A DNA stretch of 6,399 bases from Candidatus Hydrogenedentota bacterium (GCA_003695005.1 RFJE01000178.1:1-6399); one strand, 5' to 3'. Counted from the first letter of the stretch, positions 1-6,360 are shown. Program-made: numbers and translations. Notes: generated by a model from the letters alone, not told the origin.

Positions 1-1
1 A

Positions 2-889
2 AAAGAAAAACAGTGGGAAAGTTTAATGTATGATTTAGCATTAGGATCCCGTTACTCTCTGATAATTCAACTTGCTGAGTATAAGAAGCAAACAAGACTC
101 AAAAACACGGAAAAGAAAGTGATACTCTCGAAAGTAGAAAAAAAACTCTTAGCAGAAGCCTATTGTCAGGTTAAGAAATACAACCTGTGCATTCAAATTT
201 TAGAAGAGGTCATTACAAAATTTCCAAGTGCCAGCATCCAGTGGGAACTTGCCAATACTTACATTAAAGTAGGGAAGTTACCAAAAGCAGAAAAAATGCT
301 TGTCCAATTAGGAACAGCAAAAGCCACTCAACTATTGTTTCAACTTTTAGTAGCAACCGGAAAGCAAAGAGAGGCGATTTCTATTTTAAAGGCAGAAAAA
401 GAAAAATGGAACAATGAAAAAAAATATTACGAAGCTATTTCCTTTATCATCCAAAATCAATACAACCAAGCGGTTCATTTGTTGGAAAGTTATTTAGAAG
501 GACAAACGGAAAAAGGAAGCCAAGCTGTTTATTTGCTTTTTATTTTATCTTATTTCCCAGAAAAAAACAATTACCAAAAAAGACAGGATTTACTCTTATC
601 GGTATTTTCATGGCCAATTTATTCCACTTATATTACTTCTAGTTTAGGAAAGTATAATTGTAATAGAGTGAATTCAGAACTAGATGCTTATTTATGCCAT
701 TGGAAAGCGCGTTATGGACTTTTATCACCTGATAAAAACGAAAACCAAAAAGCCAGAAAAATTTTAACTATGCTTTTTAAGAATCCACAGGCAACTTTGC
801 TACGAGACGAAAACGCTTATTTACTGAACACAAAAAATTTTACAATTCGTTTTCCTGCATCCCCGTTTAAGGTTTTAGCGCAACCTTAA
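2..889 (+). CDS. TPR-like hypothetical protein, probably 5'-truncated by the window edge
   Basis: The frame is open to the left edge: the codons before the first ATG (at 26) read KEKQWESL with no stop, and only a weak purine run (GGGAAAG) precedes that ATG. I therefore read this as the C-terminal part of a longer gene. Numbering from the ATG, residues about 40-160 are helical and look like degenerate tetratricopeptide repeats: AEAYCQVKKYNLCIQILEEV, then ANTYIKVGKLPKAEKML, then LLVATGKQREAISIL, then a unit with YNQAVHLLESYL. TPR arrays usually mediate protein-protein contacts. The C-terminal third (about 180-287) has no motif I recognise. The gene converges on the exopolyphosphatase gene, overlaps it by 23 bp, and ends inside a 9-bp inverted repeat. 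The partner and role cannot be told from the sequence. The TPR call is moderate; the existence of the gene is near certain. Confidence 0.8.
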   Translation, partial: KEKQWESLMYDLALGSRYSLIIQLAEYKKQTRLKNTEKKVILSKVEKKLLAEAYCQVKKYNLCIQILEEVITKFPSASIQWELANTYIKVGKLPKAEKMLVQLGTAKATQLLFQLLVATGKQREAISILKAEKEKWNNEKKYYEAISFIIQNQYNQAVHLLESYLEGQTEKGSQAVYLLFILSYFPEKNNYQKRQDLLLSVFSWPIYSTYITSSLGKYNCNRVNSELDAYLCHWKARYGLLSPDKNENQKARKILTMLFKNPQATLLRDENAYLLNTKNFTIRFPASPFKVLAQP

Positions 890-890
890 A
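866..890. terminator. Perfect inverted repeat spanning two convergent stop codons; possible bidirectional terminator
   Basis: TTTAAGGTT (866-874) and AACCTTAAA (882-890) form a perfect 9-bp stem with a 7-base loop (TTAGCGC). The stop codon of the leftward exopolyphosphatase gene (867-869) is in the left arm and that of the rightward TPR-like gene (887-889) is in the right arm. The placement suits a shared terminator. However, the stem is AT-rich and neither side has a clear T-run, so intrinsic termination is uncertain. Confidence 0.4.
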
Positions 891-2402
891 ATCAATGTTC
901 ATTCCAAGGTATTTCTGTAGCATTTTTTTCTTTCTTTGTACATCCCAAAGTTCTAATGTGCAATCTTTACCACCTGTATAAAGCAAAACTTGCATTTCTT
1001 CTTTAGTAGGAGTAATAACATCCACATCCTCTACGACCGATTTCGCACTCTTATCTAACGCAATGGCAATTCGCAAAATAGCTGCTAAAAAATATACTAA
1101 ATCTTGTTCTTCTGTGCTCAGGGCTTGGTGTTCCGAATGTGACTTTTTTGGTGCTGATTTACGGTGATAGCGAGACACTAAAGCTAATAAGTGCTTTTCT
1201 TTCGGGGTATAACCAGGAATGTCTGTGTTTTCAATAATATAATAGCTATGCTTATGGTGCTCTGAGTAATTGATAAAAAGTCCAATATCATGTAAATAGG
1301 CTGCCCCATATAAAATATCTTTTGCATTATCAGGAAATTTTTCTGCTTGTGGCATTTTTTCGAAAAGACTTATGGCAATATTGGCACATTGCTTGGCATG
1401 TTTTTTATTTATGTGATACTTTTTACATAAATAAAAGATAGCCTCTTTTCGGATGTCCTTTTGTTTGCTTTTGTAAAACTTACGCTCTAATTTGCGCTCA
1501 ATATAATCCACAAGTGCTCCATCTCGTAGCCCGCGAGGGGAAACAAGAGCTTCTTTGATCCGAAAACTCTCCAATAATTTTGCAAGTAAAATGGTACCTT
1601 CGGTAATAATGTCTGCTCGCTGTGGATCTAGTCCTGGTAAGGTCTCAATTTCGTGGACTTGTAAAGTATGCAAATAATCGGCGAGTTTACTTACCTCTTT
1701 TGGAGAGATAGCAGTTAGTCCTTTTTTTTCTTCGACCTTGCCCCATTTTTCTTTGATAATGGAAGCCACATTGCGAGCGGTTCCGCCTGTTAAAATCGCA
1801 CGCTTTACTCCAAACGATAAAATTTCTTGTAAAAAGGGCTCAACTACTTTATCAATATATTTTTCCATCAACTTACGAGAAAGATTTTTATCATCTGAGT
1901 CAAAAAGCTCTTTTAATCGAACAGTTCCTAAGCGCAAAGATTGTAAAAAATATGGCTTACTCCCATCGGCAATACTAATTTCTGTAGATCCACCACCAAT
2001 ATCAATGAGTAAAAATTTTTCTTCTCCTAACGAAGTACTTCCTCGAACACCTTGGTAAACGAGTCGTGCTTCTTCCACCCCTGAGATAACTTGGATAGAA
2101 ATGCCTGTTTTCTTTTGCACTTGCTTTAAAAAAGAAGCAGCCTCTGCTTCCCGAAGCGCAGCAGTTCCTAATGCTATGACTTTTTTACATTGTTTCGCTT
2201 TAATCAGTTTAGCAAAATGTTTTAAGCCTTCGAGGGCTTCTTCTACATTTTGCTTCGCTAGCTTACGCGTAATAAAAACTTGGTGACCTAATCTCGCGGG
2301 AACTTTTTCTTTTAGTAAAAGTTCATGATTTCCATGGCTATCCACATGATGAATTTCTAGCTTGATATTATTTGATCCCACATCAATAATTGCAATATTC
2401 AC
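867..2402 (-). CDS. ppx: Ppx/GppA-family exopolyphosphatase / pppGpp phosphohydrolase
   Basis: This is a cytoplasmic hydrolase of the ASKHA fold that removes terminal phosphate from inorganic polyphosphate and, in some members, converts pppGpp to ppGpp. Family motifs occur in order: DVGSNNIKLE (7-16, first phosphate loop), ALGTAALREA (77-86), ISGVEEARLVYQGV (106-119, carrying the expected catalytic Glu region), DIGGGSTE (134-141, second phosphate loop), LTGGTARN (204-211), QRADII (261-266) and SPRGLRDGAL (288-297). Residues about 315-511 form an HD-type C-terminal domain with HD at 371-372 and several further histidines (H382, H383, H385). The length of 511 aa matches the long two-domain form, like E. 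coli Ppx (about 513) and GppA (about 494). The start is GTG: an in-frame stop lies just upstream and no better start precedes the DVGSN motif; the ribosome-binding site is weak. It is the last gene of the leftward block, 18 bases after the oxidoreductase. Ppx and GppA activities cannot be separated by sequence alone. Confidence 0.93.
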   Translation of the reverse strand: MNIAIIDVGSNNIKLEIHHVDSHGNHELLLKEKVPARLGHQVFITRKLAKQNVEEALEGLKHFAKLIKAKQCKKVIALGTAALREAEAASFLKQVQKKTGISIQVISGVEEARLVYQGVRGSTSLGEEKFLLIDIGGGSTEISIADGSKPYFLQSLRLGTVRLKELFDSDDKNLSRKLMEKYIDKVVEPFLQEILSFGVKRAILTGGTARNVASIIKEKWGKVEEKKGLTAISPKEVSKLADYLHTLQVHEIETLPGLDPQRADIITEGTILLAKLLESFRIKEALVSPRGLRDGALVDYIERKLERKFYKSKQKDIRKEAIFYLCKKYHINKKHAKQCANIAISLFEKMPQAEKFPDNAKDILYGAAYLHDIGLFINYSEHHKHSYYIIENTDIPGYTPKEKHLLALVSRYHRKSAPKKSHSEHQALSTEEQDLVYFLAAILRIAIALDKSAKSVVEDVDVITPTKEEMQVLLYTGGKDCTLELWDVQRKKKMLQKYLGMNIDFKVALKP

Positions 2403-2420
2403 GGGTGCAAACTTCGAAAC

Positions 2421-3446
2421 TTAGTCAATTAGTAAAACAACTTTGCCAATAGTCTTTCTATTCTGCATGAGTCTGTGAGCTTCGCTAATTTCTTCCCATG
2501 GCATAATTTTATGAATCACTGTCTTTAATTTCCCCTTTGCAAAAAGCTGCATAATATCTTCCATGTGCTTTCTAAGAAGGGCAGGTCTCTCATCCCCTAT
2601 ACGCTTCATATTCACCGTATAAATTCCACGAGAATCTTTTATTAAATCGATGATATTCAATGTAATCATACTGAAAAAGTCAGGCAATAATTTTAATGCT
2701 TGCAGCCCCCCTCGATCGGTAAAAGCTGCTGCTCCATATAAAACAACACGACCATGAGCTCTTAAAAGACATAATTCCTTTTTTAATTGCTCTCCGCCAA
2801 TAGGATCTAAAATAATATCGAATGATTTTTCTCCCCATTTTGCTTTCGCTGTTTTTACGAAATCCTGCTCTTTGTAATTAATACCTTCTTTTAAACCATA
2901 ACTTTTGGCCACTACAATTTTTTCCTCTGTAGAAGCAGAACCGTATACTTCTGCGCCAAAAAGCTTAGCAATTTGAATAGCGGCTAATCCTACTCCCCCT
3001 GCGCAGGCATGAATAAAAACTCGATCATCTTTTAGTAAAGTTCCGGTATGTACTAAGGCATGCCATGCTGTAGAAAAGTTTACAGGTATCGAAGCTCCAT
3101 CTGCAAAGCTCATTTTTTTAGGTAATTTATAAACTGCTTCTTCCGGTACACAGACATATTCTGCATATCCTCCAAAAGGAGTGAATGCTAAGACACGATC
3201 TCCTTTTTTAAAGTTCGATACTTCATCACTTTTTTCTTCAACAATCCCCGCAACTTCGTATCCTGGAATAAATGGCATTTTAGGAGCATCGTAATATTGT
3301 CCTTTTCTAGCTTCAATATCAGCATAATTTAACCCAAATGCTTTTACACGAATCCTAACATATCCGGGTTTTAATTCAGGATCCGGCCATTGTCGAATCT
3401 TTAAACTTTCCGGCGGACCAGCTTTTTCAATAGCAATCGCTCGCAT
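2421..3446 (-). CDS. Zinc-independent quinone oxidoreductase (MDR superfamily, VAT-1-like)
   Basis: This is a medium-chain dehydrogenase/reductase of the NADPH:quinone oxidoreductase branch, which uses NADPH to reduce quinones or other activated carbonyl/alkene substrates in the cytoplasm. The GroES-like N-terminal domain carries FGLNYADIEARKGQY (37-51) and IPGYEVAGIVE (60-70). The Cys/His zinc ligands of true alcohol dehydrogenases are absent, as expected for this branch. The Rossmann part carries HACAGGVGLAAIQIAK (146-161) with the AGGVG nucleotide loop, then DPIGGEQ (214-220) and HGRVVLYGAA (231-240). The end, MPWEEISEAHRLMQ...IGKVVLLID, matches the VAT-1/quinone oxidoreductase pattern. 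The length of 341 aa is usual. The ATG start shares one base with the upstream stop (TAATG), and AAGGA lies 10 bases upstream. The true substrate is unknown; the family assignment is firm. Confidence 0.92.
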   Translation of the reverse strand: MRAIAIEKAGPPESLKIRQWPDPELKPGYVRIRVKAFGLNYADIEARKGQYYDAPKMPFIPGYEVAGIVEEKSDEVSNFKKGDRVLAFTPFGGYAEYVCVPEEAVYKLPKKMSFADGASIPVNFSTAWHALVHTGTLLKDDRVFIHACAGGVGLAAIQIAKLFGAEVYGSASTEEKIVVAKSYGLKEGINYKEQDFVKTAKAKWGEKSFDIILDPIGGEQLKKELCLLRAHGRVVLYGAAAFTDRGGLQALKLLPDFFSMITLNIIDLIKDSRGIYTVNMKRIGDERPALLRKHMEDIMQLFAKGKLKTVIHKIMPWEEISEAHRLMQNRKTIGKVVLLID

Positions 3447-3946
3447 TATAGTACCATCCTTATGTGTAAGTGCCAGTCAAAATCAGTTTGCATTTGTTTG
3501 TTTATCTCAATAAAAGAATAACGGGCTCCAAGTCCTATTAAAAGGAATTGCCAAACCCGCGTATACACAAAAATCCCAGGCCCATGTAAAAAACCATTTT
3601 GGCGGACAGGATCATATTCTGATAAAAAAGAAAAGCGGTATTCGGGTGCTAAGTAGTAAGTATTCCAAGGGCCGAACCAGTAAGAAATTCCTGACCCTAT
3701 GCCGTATCGATTTTTATTGATAACCCGATACCAGCTACCATGAACAAAAATGGAAGTTTTTCGTACTATAAACAAACCGTATTGTAAATTCAGTGAGTAA
3801 ATCACATCTCCATTTTCAGAAAAATTAGTGGAGGGCCCAAAATCAACGGATTGACAAAAACGATCATATACCTTTTTCGTACAGTGTTCAGAAGAATAAG
3901 CATTAAAAACAAACAAAACAAAAACGCTGACAAACCAATATCGCAC
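3446..3946 (-). CDS. Small exported, probable outer-membrane beta-barrel protein of unknown function
   Basis: Starting at the GTG at 3946 the product is 166 aa and opens with a convincing signal peptide: MRYW, a hydrophobic run FVSVFVLFVF, then NAYSS with cleavage likely before SEHC. The mature part is rich in alternating aromatic/hydrophobic and polar residues (e.g. YSLNLQYGLFIV, TSIFVHGSWYRV, YLAPEYRFSFLSEY, IFVYTRVWQFLLIGLGARY, DFDWHLHIRMVL). This fits a small outer-membrane beta-barrel, which is inferred from pattern only. I recognise no named family. The frame stays open upstream to another GTG at 4093, which would give 215 aa and has a better-looking Shine-Dalgarno (AGAGGG). The extra 49 residues, however, mostly translate the GC-rich hairpin block and would bury the signal peptide, so I prefer the shorter form; no clear ribosome-binding site precedes it. 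The gene is first in the leftward block and overlaps the next gene by one base. Confidence 0.62.
   Translation of the reverse strand: MRYWFVSVFVLFVFNAYSSEHCTKKVYDRFCQSVDFGPSTNFSENGDVIYSLNLQYGLFIVRKTSIFVHGSWYRVINKNRYGIGSGISYWFGPWNTYYLAPEYRFSFLSEYDPVRQNGFLHGPGIFVYTRVWQFLLIGLGARYSFIEINKQMQTDFDWHLHIRMVL
3454..3461 (-). promoter_or_regulatory. Ribosome-binding site inside the end of the upstream gene (translational coupling)
   Basis: On the minus strand AAGGATGG lies within the last codons of the small outer-membrane-like gene, 10 bases from AAGGA to the oxidoreductase ATG. With the TAATG stop/start overlap this suggests ribosomes finishing the upstream gene re-initiate here. The spacing is slightly long, and an ATG also occurs within the motif. 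Confidence 0.5.
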
Positions 3947-4012
3947 AGGACAATAAAATAAATACTGAATATTTAGTAAATCGGAAAAAGATAACCGGTC
4001 TAGCTTTCCGGT

Positions 4013-4066
4013 GAGGGTTGGCGGGAACTTAAGCCAACCCTCGCGGTACAAGGATGTTCCCGCCAA
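4013..4066. repeat. Two mutually exclusive hairpins upstream of speE
   Basis: GAGGGTTGGC (4013-4022) pairs perfectly with GCCAACCCTC (4033-4042), with a 10-base loop. Overlapping it, TTGGCGGGAAC (4018-4028) pairs perfectly with GTTCCCGCCAA (4056-4066). Because 4018-4022 is used by both, only one can form at a time. The second stem extends imperfectly outward (CCGG and AGG at 4008-4016 with CCT and CCGG at 4068-4074). Confidence 0.75.
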
Positions 4067-4078
4067 GCCTCCGGTAGT

Positions 4079-4099
4079 GATACGGCGAAACACCGTATC
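4079..4099. repeat. Third hairpin in the divergent intergenic region
   Basis: GATACGG (4079-4085) and CCGTATC (4093-4099) form a perfect 7-bp stem with a 7-base loop (CGAAACA). It ends 44 bases before the speE start codon. No T-run follows in either direction, so it is not an obvious intrinsic terminator. Confidence 0.65.
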
Positions 4100-4143
4100 C
4101 CTCTTTCCGGTTTGCAGATAATCTCTATTTTGAACTTTGGACT

Positions 4144-5085
4144 ATGAGAAAACTAGAAAACTTTTATGTGGAAACATTAAATGATAATTGGGGATATTTT
4201 TTTCGGGCAGAAAAAAAACTGTTTGAAAAGCAAACCTCGTATCAATTTTTAGAAGTTTTGGAGTTTCCGTATTTTGGTCGAGTGCTTCGTCTAGATGGTA
4301 TTTTTCAGACTTCTTATTTTGACGAAATGCTATATCATGAAGCGCTAGCTCACGTTCCGGGAATTTCATTAGGGGGGCCAAAAACAGCTTTAGTCATTGG
4401 TGGAGGCGATGGAGGAATGATTGAAGAGCTTTTAAAATATAATTCCCTCGAAAAAGTGGTAATGGTAGAGCTCGATAAAGATGTTGTGGATGCTTCTAAG
4501 CAATATTTACCCGCGATATCGAATGGTGCTTTTGAGGATCCACGCCTTACATTACTTTTTGAGGATGGAGTTAAGTATATTAAGAATACAAAAGAAAAGT
4601 TTGACCAGGTCATTCTAGATTTAACGGATCCGTTTGGTCCATCCGTTGCTTTATATACGCAGGAGTTTTACACTTCCATTGCCAATATCTTAACAGAAAG
4701 AGGTTGTTTATCTTTACATGTGGAATCTCCACTCTCTAGACCGGATGTATATGCTCGTTTAATAGCTACGTTAAAGAGCGTTTTTCAGTATGTAAATCCA
4801 ATGTTTAATTATGTGCCTTTGTATGGGACACTATGGGGATATGCATCAGCTTCGCAAATGATCCATACGACTGCCATTTCGAAAGATGAAGTACAAAAGA
4901 GAATCAATCAGCTTGGTTTAAAGAATTTACGTTTTTACAATCAAGATACTCATTTTAGTTTGCAAGCAGTTCCTAACTACATTGAAGATCTACTCAAGCA
5001 AAAGCTTCCACCATACACAGAGCAAGATATGATTCAATTAAACGATGAAATTAGCCAAAAAAAACTCATATTAGCAGAAGAGTAA
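4144..5085 (+). CDS. speE: Spermidine synthase (polyamine aminopropyltransferase)
   Basis: This cytoplasmic enzyme transfers the aminopropyl group of decarboxylated SAM to putrescine, giving spermidine and methylthioadenosine. The N-terminal beta domain carries LFEKQTSYQ (26-34), FGRVLRLDGIFQT (44-56) and DEMLYHEALAHVP (60-72). The Rossmann methyltransferase-like domain has the signature GGGDGG (86-91), MVELD (107-111, Glu for the ribose), EDG (140-142) and DLTDPFGP (159-166), retaining the two conserved Asp residues of the DxxDP active-site loop. Then come LYTQEFY (170-176) and VPLYGTLWGYASAS (224-237). The length of 313 aa is a little over E. coli SpeE (288). The ATG start fits the family N-terminus (ETLNDNWGYFF), but the ribosome-binding site is poor (TTTGGA very close to the ATG). 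It leads a probable speE-bioD-DUF190 operon. No speD is visible. Alternative acceptors such as agmatine cannot be excluded from sequence alone. Confidence 0.94.
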   Translation: MRKLENFYVETLNDNWGYFFRAEKKLFEKQTSYQFLEVLEFPYFGRVLRLDGIFQTSYFDEMLYHEALAHVPGISLGGPKTALVIGGGDGGMIEELLKYNSLEKVVMVELDKDVVDASKQYLPAISNGAFEDPRLTLLFEDGVKYIKNTKEKFDQVILDLTDPFGPSVALYTQEFYTSIANILTERGCLSLHVESPLSRPDVYARLIATLKSVFQYVNPMFNYVPLYGTLWGYASASQMIHTTAISKDEVQKRINQLGLKNLRFYNQDTHFSLQAVPNYIEDLLKQKLPPYTEQDMIQLNDEISQKKLILAEE

Positions 5086-5098
5086 GCATAAGCAAAAT

Positions 5099-5704
5099 AT
5101 GCAGCACAGGGGAGTGCTCATTGCTTCGATTGGAACAGACTGTGGAAAGACAGTTGTTTCTGCTGCGATTTGTGCGAAAAAAAAATGGGATTATTTTAAG
5201 CCAGTGCAAACAGGGACAAGTACACAAAGCGATGCGAGCTTTGTAAGAATTTGTGCACCGGAATGCAACGTCCATCCGGAACTTTACACATATCCGGATC
5301 CTGTATCACCGCATATTATTGAAAAGACAACAGAAATGAAAATTACAAAAGAAAGTTTTCCAGTTAGCAATCAGCCTGTCGTGGTAGAAAGTGCAGGGGG
5401 GCTTTTATCCCCCGTTACCAATGATTTATCGGTTTTTGATTTATCTCGACTATGGAACTTACCGATTTTATTGGTGATCCCTTTTTATTTAGGTAGTATT
5501 AATCATACTCTGTTAGCCATTGAATTTTTAAAAAGCAAACAAGCTAATGTGCTCGGAATCGTTTTGAATGGGAAAATAAATCAGGATTCTGCAAGTTATC
5601 TTGAAAATAAACTGTATTATCCTGTTTTAGGAAAAATGCCTTATTTAGAAAATTTACCCCGAGATTTGAGAAGGGAAAAAATATCATTTACGGAATCTGT
5701 CTAA
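5099..5704 (+). CDS. bioD: ATP-dependent dethiobiotin synthetase
   Basis: This enzyme makes the ureido ring of dethiobiotin from 7,8-diaminopelargonic acid, CO2 and ATP, the penultimate step of biotin synthesis, in the cytoplasm. The P-loop is SIGTDCGKTVVSA (10-22), aligning with the GIGTDVGKTVVSA-type loop of compact BioD proteins and with a Cys before GKT. FKPVQTG (33-39) supplies the active-site Lys, SPH (70-72) is the substrate-binding loop, and VVVESAGGLLSP (94-105) matches the E-G-A-G-G metal/phosphate motif with Ser for the first Gly. LGSINHTLLAIEFLK (131-145) and GIVLNG (153-158) complete the fold. The length of 201 aa is shorter than E. coli BioD (about 225) but normal for compact forms. 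It starts 13 bases after speE. A GTG at 5114 has AGGGGA directly against it, which is too close to act as its ribosome-binding site, so the ATG is preferred. No other bio gene is in the window. Confidence 0.92.
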   Translation: MQHRGVLIASIGTDCGKTVVSAAICAKKKWDYFKPVQTGTSTQSDASFVRICAPECNVHPELYTYPDPVSPHIIEKTTEMKITKESFPVSNQPVVVESAGGLLSPVTNDLSVFDLSRLWNLPILLVIPFYLGSINHTLLAIEFLKSKQANVLGIVLNGKINQDSASYLENKLYYPVLGKMPYLENLPRDLRREKISFTESV

Positions 5705-5719
5705 CCGTAAAAAAGCCTT

Positions 5720-6124
5720 ATGAAAATTGAAGATGAGAGATTGCTCTTACAGATTTTTGTAAATAAAAGAGATCGATACAAAGGAAGACAAGTTTATAAA
5801 GTTTTACTTGATATTTTTCTCGATCACCAGGTTTCCGGTTGCAGTGTGTATAGAACACTCGCTGGCTACGGGGAAAGCTTTGTGCTTAAAAAAGCAAGGG
5901 GGCCAGCTTTTTTAAAAAACAAAGGTTTAGTTGTACAAGTTGTGGAAACCAAACGAAAAATTGATGAAATTTTGCCTATAGTAGAAAATATTATCCCTAA
6001 TGGCTTAGTAACCATTACACCGGCACATGTAATACGCTATTCTCGAAATAAGCCTACAAAAGATGATGTTAGACTATCAGAAGAAACACAGTCGGCCTCT
6101 GTTAGCAATTTAGAGTTACGATGA
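5720..6124 (+). CDS. DUF190-family protein (PII-like fold)
   Basis: The sequence follows the DUF190 pattern: LLLQIFVNKRDRYKGRQVYKVLLD (8-31, equivalent to the usual R(L)xIYIGExDxxxGxPLY), SGCSVYRTLAGYGES (39-53, equivalent to GATVxRGIxGFG), LVVQVVETKRKIDEILPIVENII (70-92, equivalent to PVVVExVDxxxxI), and GLVTITPAHVIRY (95-107). Known DUF190 structures resemble PII signal-transduction trimers, but no reaction is established, and family members often sit beside the fluoride exporter gene crcB. None is visible here, though the window ends soon after. The core covers about 110 residues; the last 24 or so (from KPTKDD) are a polar tail of no recognised type. It starts 15 bases after bioD, so co-transcription is likely. 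The ribosome-binding site is weak. Confidence 0.83.
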   Translation: MKIEDERLLLQIFVNKRDRYKGRQVYKVLLDIFLDHQVSGCSVYRTLAGYGESFVLKKARGPAFLKNKGLVVQVVETKRKIDEILPIVENIIPNGLVTITPAHVIRYSRNKPTKDDVRLSEETQSASVSNLELR

Positions 6125-6189
6125 GTGCAGCGGTAAGCGTAAAATGTCATGCTCATGAGCATTAAGGCTGATGCGGATTGTACTATTTT

Positions 6190-6216
6190 CGAGCTCACCC
6201 GCTCGGGGGGTAGCGG
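6190..6216. repeat. Competing short hairpins
   Basis: CGAGC (6190-6194) can pair with GCTCG (6201-6205), and CCGCT (6199-6203) can pair with AGCGG (6212-6216). The two stems share 6201-6203, so they exclude each other. A run of six G lies at 6205-6210. Both stems are short and could be chance. Confidence 0.4.
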
Positions 6217-6238
6217 AGGACGCGCCGTGATGAGACGG

Positions 6239-6267
6239 TTGACAGGATGGAAAACGTAGAGTATCCT
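6239..6267 (+). promoter_or_regulatory. Probable sigma70-type promoter reading rightwards
   Basis: A perfect -35 box TTGACA (6239-6244) is followed after exactly 17 bases by TATCCT (6262-6267), a four-of-six match to the -10 consensus including the first three bases. Transcription would begin near 6274, in non-coding DNA about 150 bases after the DUF190 stop. It could drive a gene beyond the window or a short RNA ending near the strong hairpin at 6342-6360. Confidence 0.45.
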
Positions 6268-6341
6268 TGGCTTGCAGATTAAGTTTACAAAATTCATATC
6301 TTTATTTAGCTAAACTCGAAGAACGATCGCGCGACCGAAGC

Positions 6342-6360
6342 GAGGGGGGTGTCCCCCCTC
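6342..6360. terminator. Very strong G6/C6 hairpin, possible transcription terminator
   Basis: GAGGGGGG (6342-6349) and CCCCCCTC (6353-6360) form a perfect 8-bp, mostly G:C stem with a three-base loop (TGT). CCGAA occurs on both sides (6336-6340 and 6360-6364). It lies well downstream of the DUF190 gene and of the putative promoter at 6239-6267. No T-run follows on either strand, so it does not meet the usual intrinsic-terminator rule. Confidence 0.45.

Larger units (their letters stand above)
4005..4111. mobile_element. Putative MITE-like palindromic element with flanking 8-bp direct repeats
   Basis: TTTCCGGT occurs at 4005-4012 and again at 4104-4111, bracketing a 91-bp block (4013-4103). 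The block starts GAGGG and ends CCCTC (5-bp terminal inverted repeat). It is about 59% G+C against AT-rich surroundings and is almost entirely made of inverted repeats. This layout is what a short non-autonomous insertion with target-site duplication would look like. The repeats are short, so chance or a native structured leader remains possible. A second copy elsewhere in the genome would be needed to confirm it. Confidence 0.4.

Noticed and set aside
1738..2286. Plus-strand open frames opposite the exopolyphosphatase gene
   Set aside because: They are antisense to conserved Ppx motifs and have no domain of their own; they are shadows of the real gene.
4142..4613. Minus-strand open frames opposite speE
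   Set aside because: They are antisense to the conserved GGGDGG and DLTDP regions of spermidine synthase and have no independent coding signal.
46..5302. Five GGATCC sites, slightly more than expected
   Set aside because: The count is too small to mean anything, and the sites lie in ordinary codons.
6225..6256. Hammerhead-ribozyme-like words (TGATGA followed by GAAA)
   Set aside because: The core needs CTGANGA, but the C is a G here, and no stem II can form between the two words.
6149..6259. Short plus-strand frame (36 codons) beginning MLMSIKADADC and containing RSGGSGGRA
   Set aside because: It has no ribosome-binding site, its start lies in a perfect palindrome, and its composition reflects the GC-rich hairpin DNA. 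It is unlike the neighbouring genes, and I recognise no family.
6037..6297. Open frame of 86 codons on the minus strand overlapping the DUF190 3' end
   Set aside because: It overlaps a well-supported gene, shows no recognisable domain, and runs through hairpin-rich DNA; it is most likely a chance open frame.
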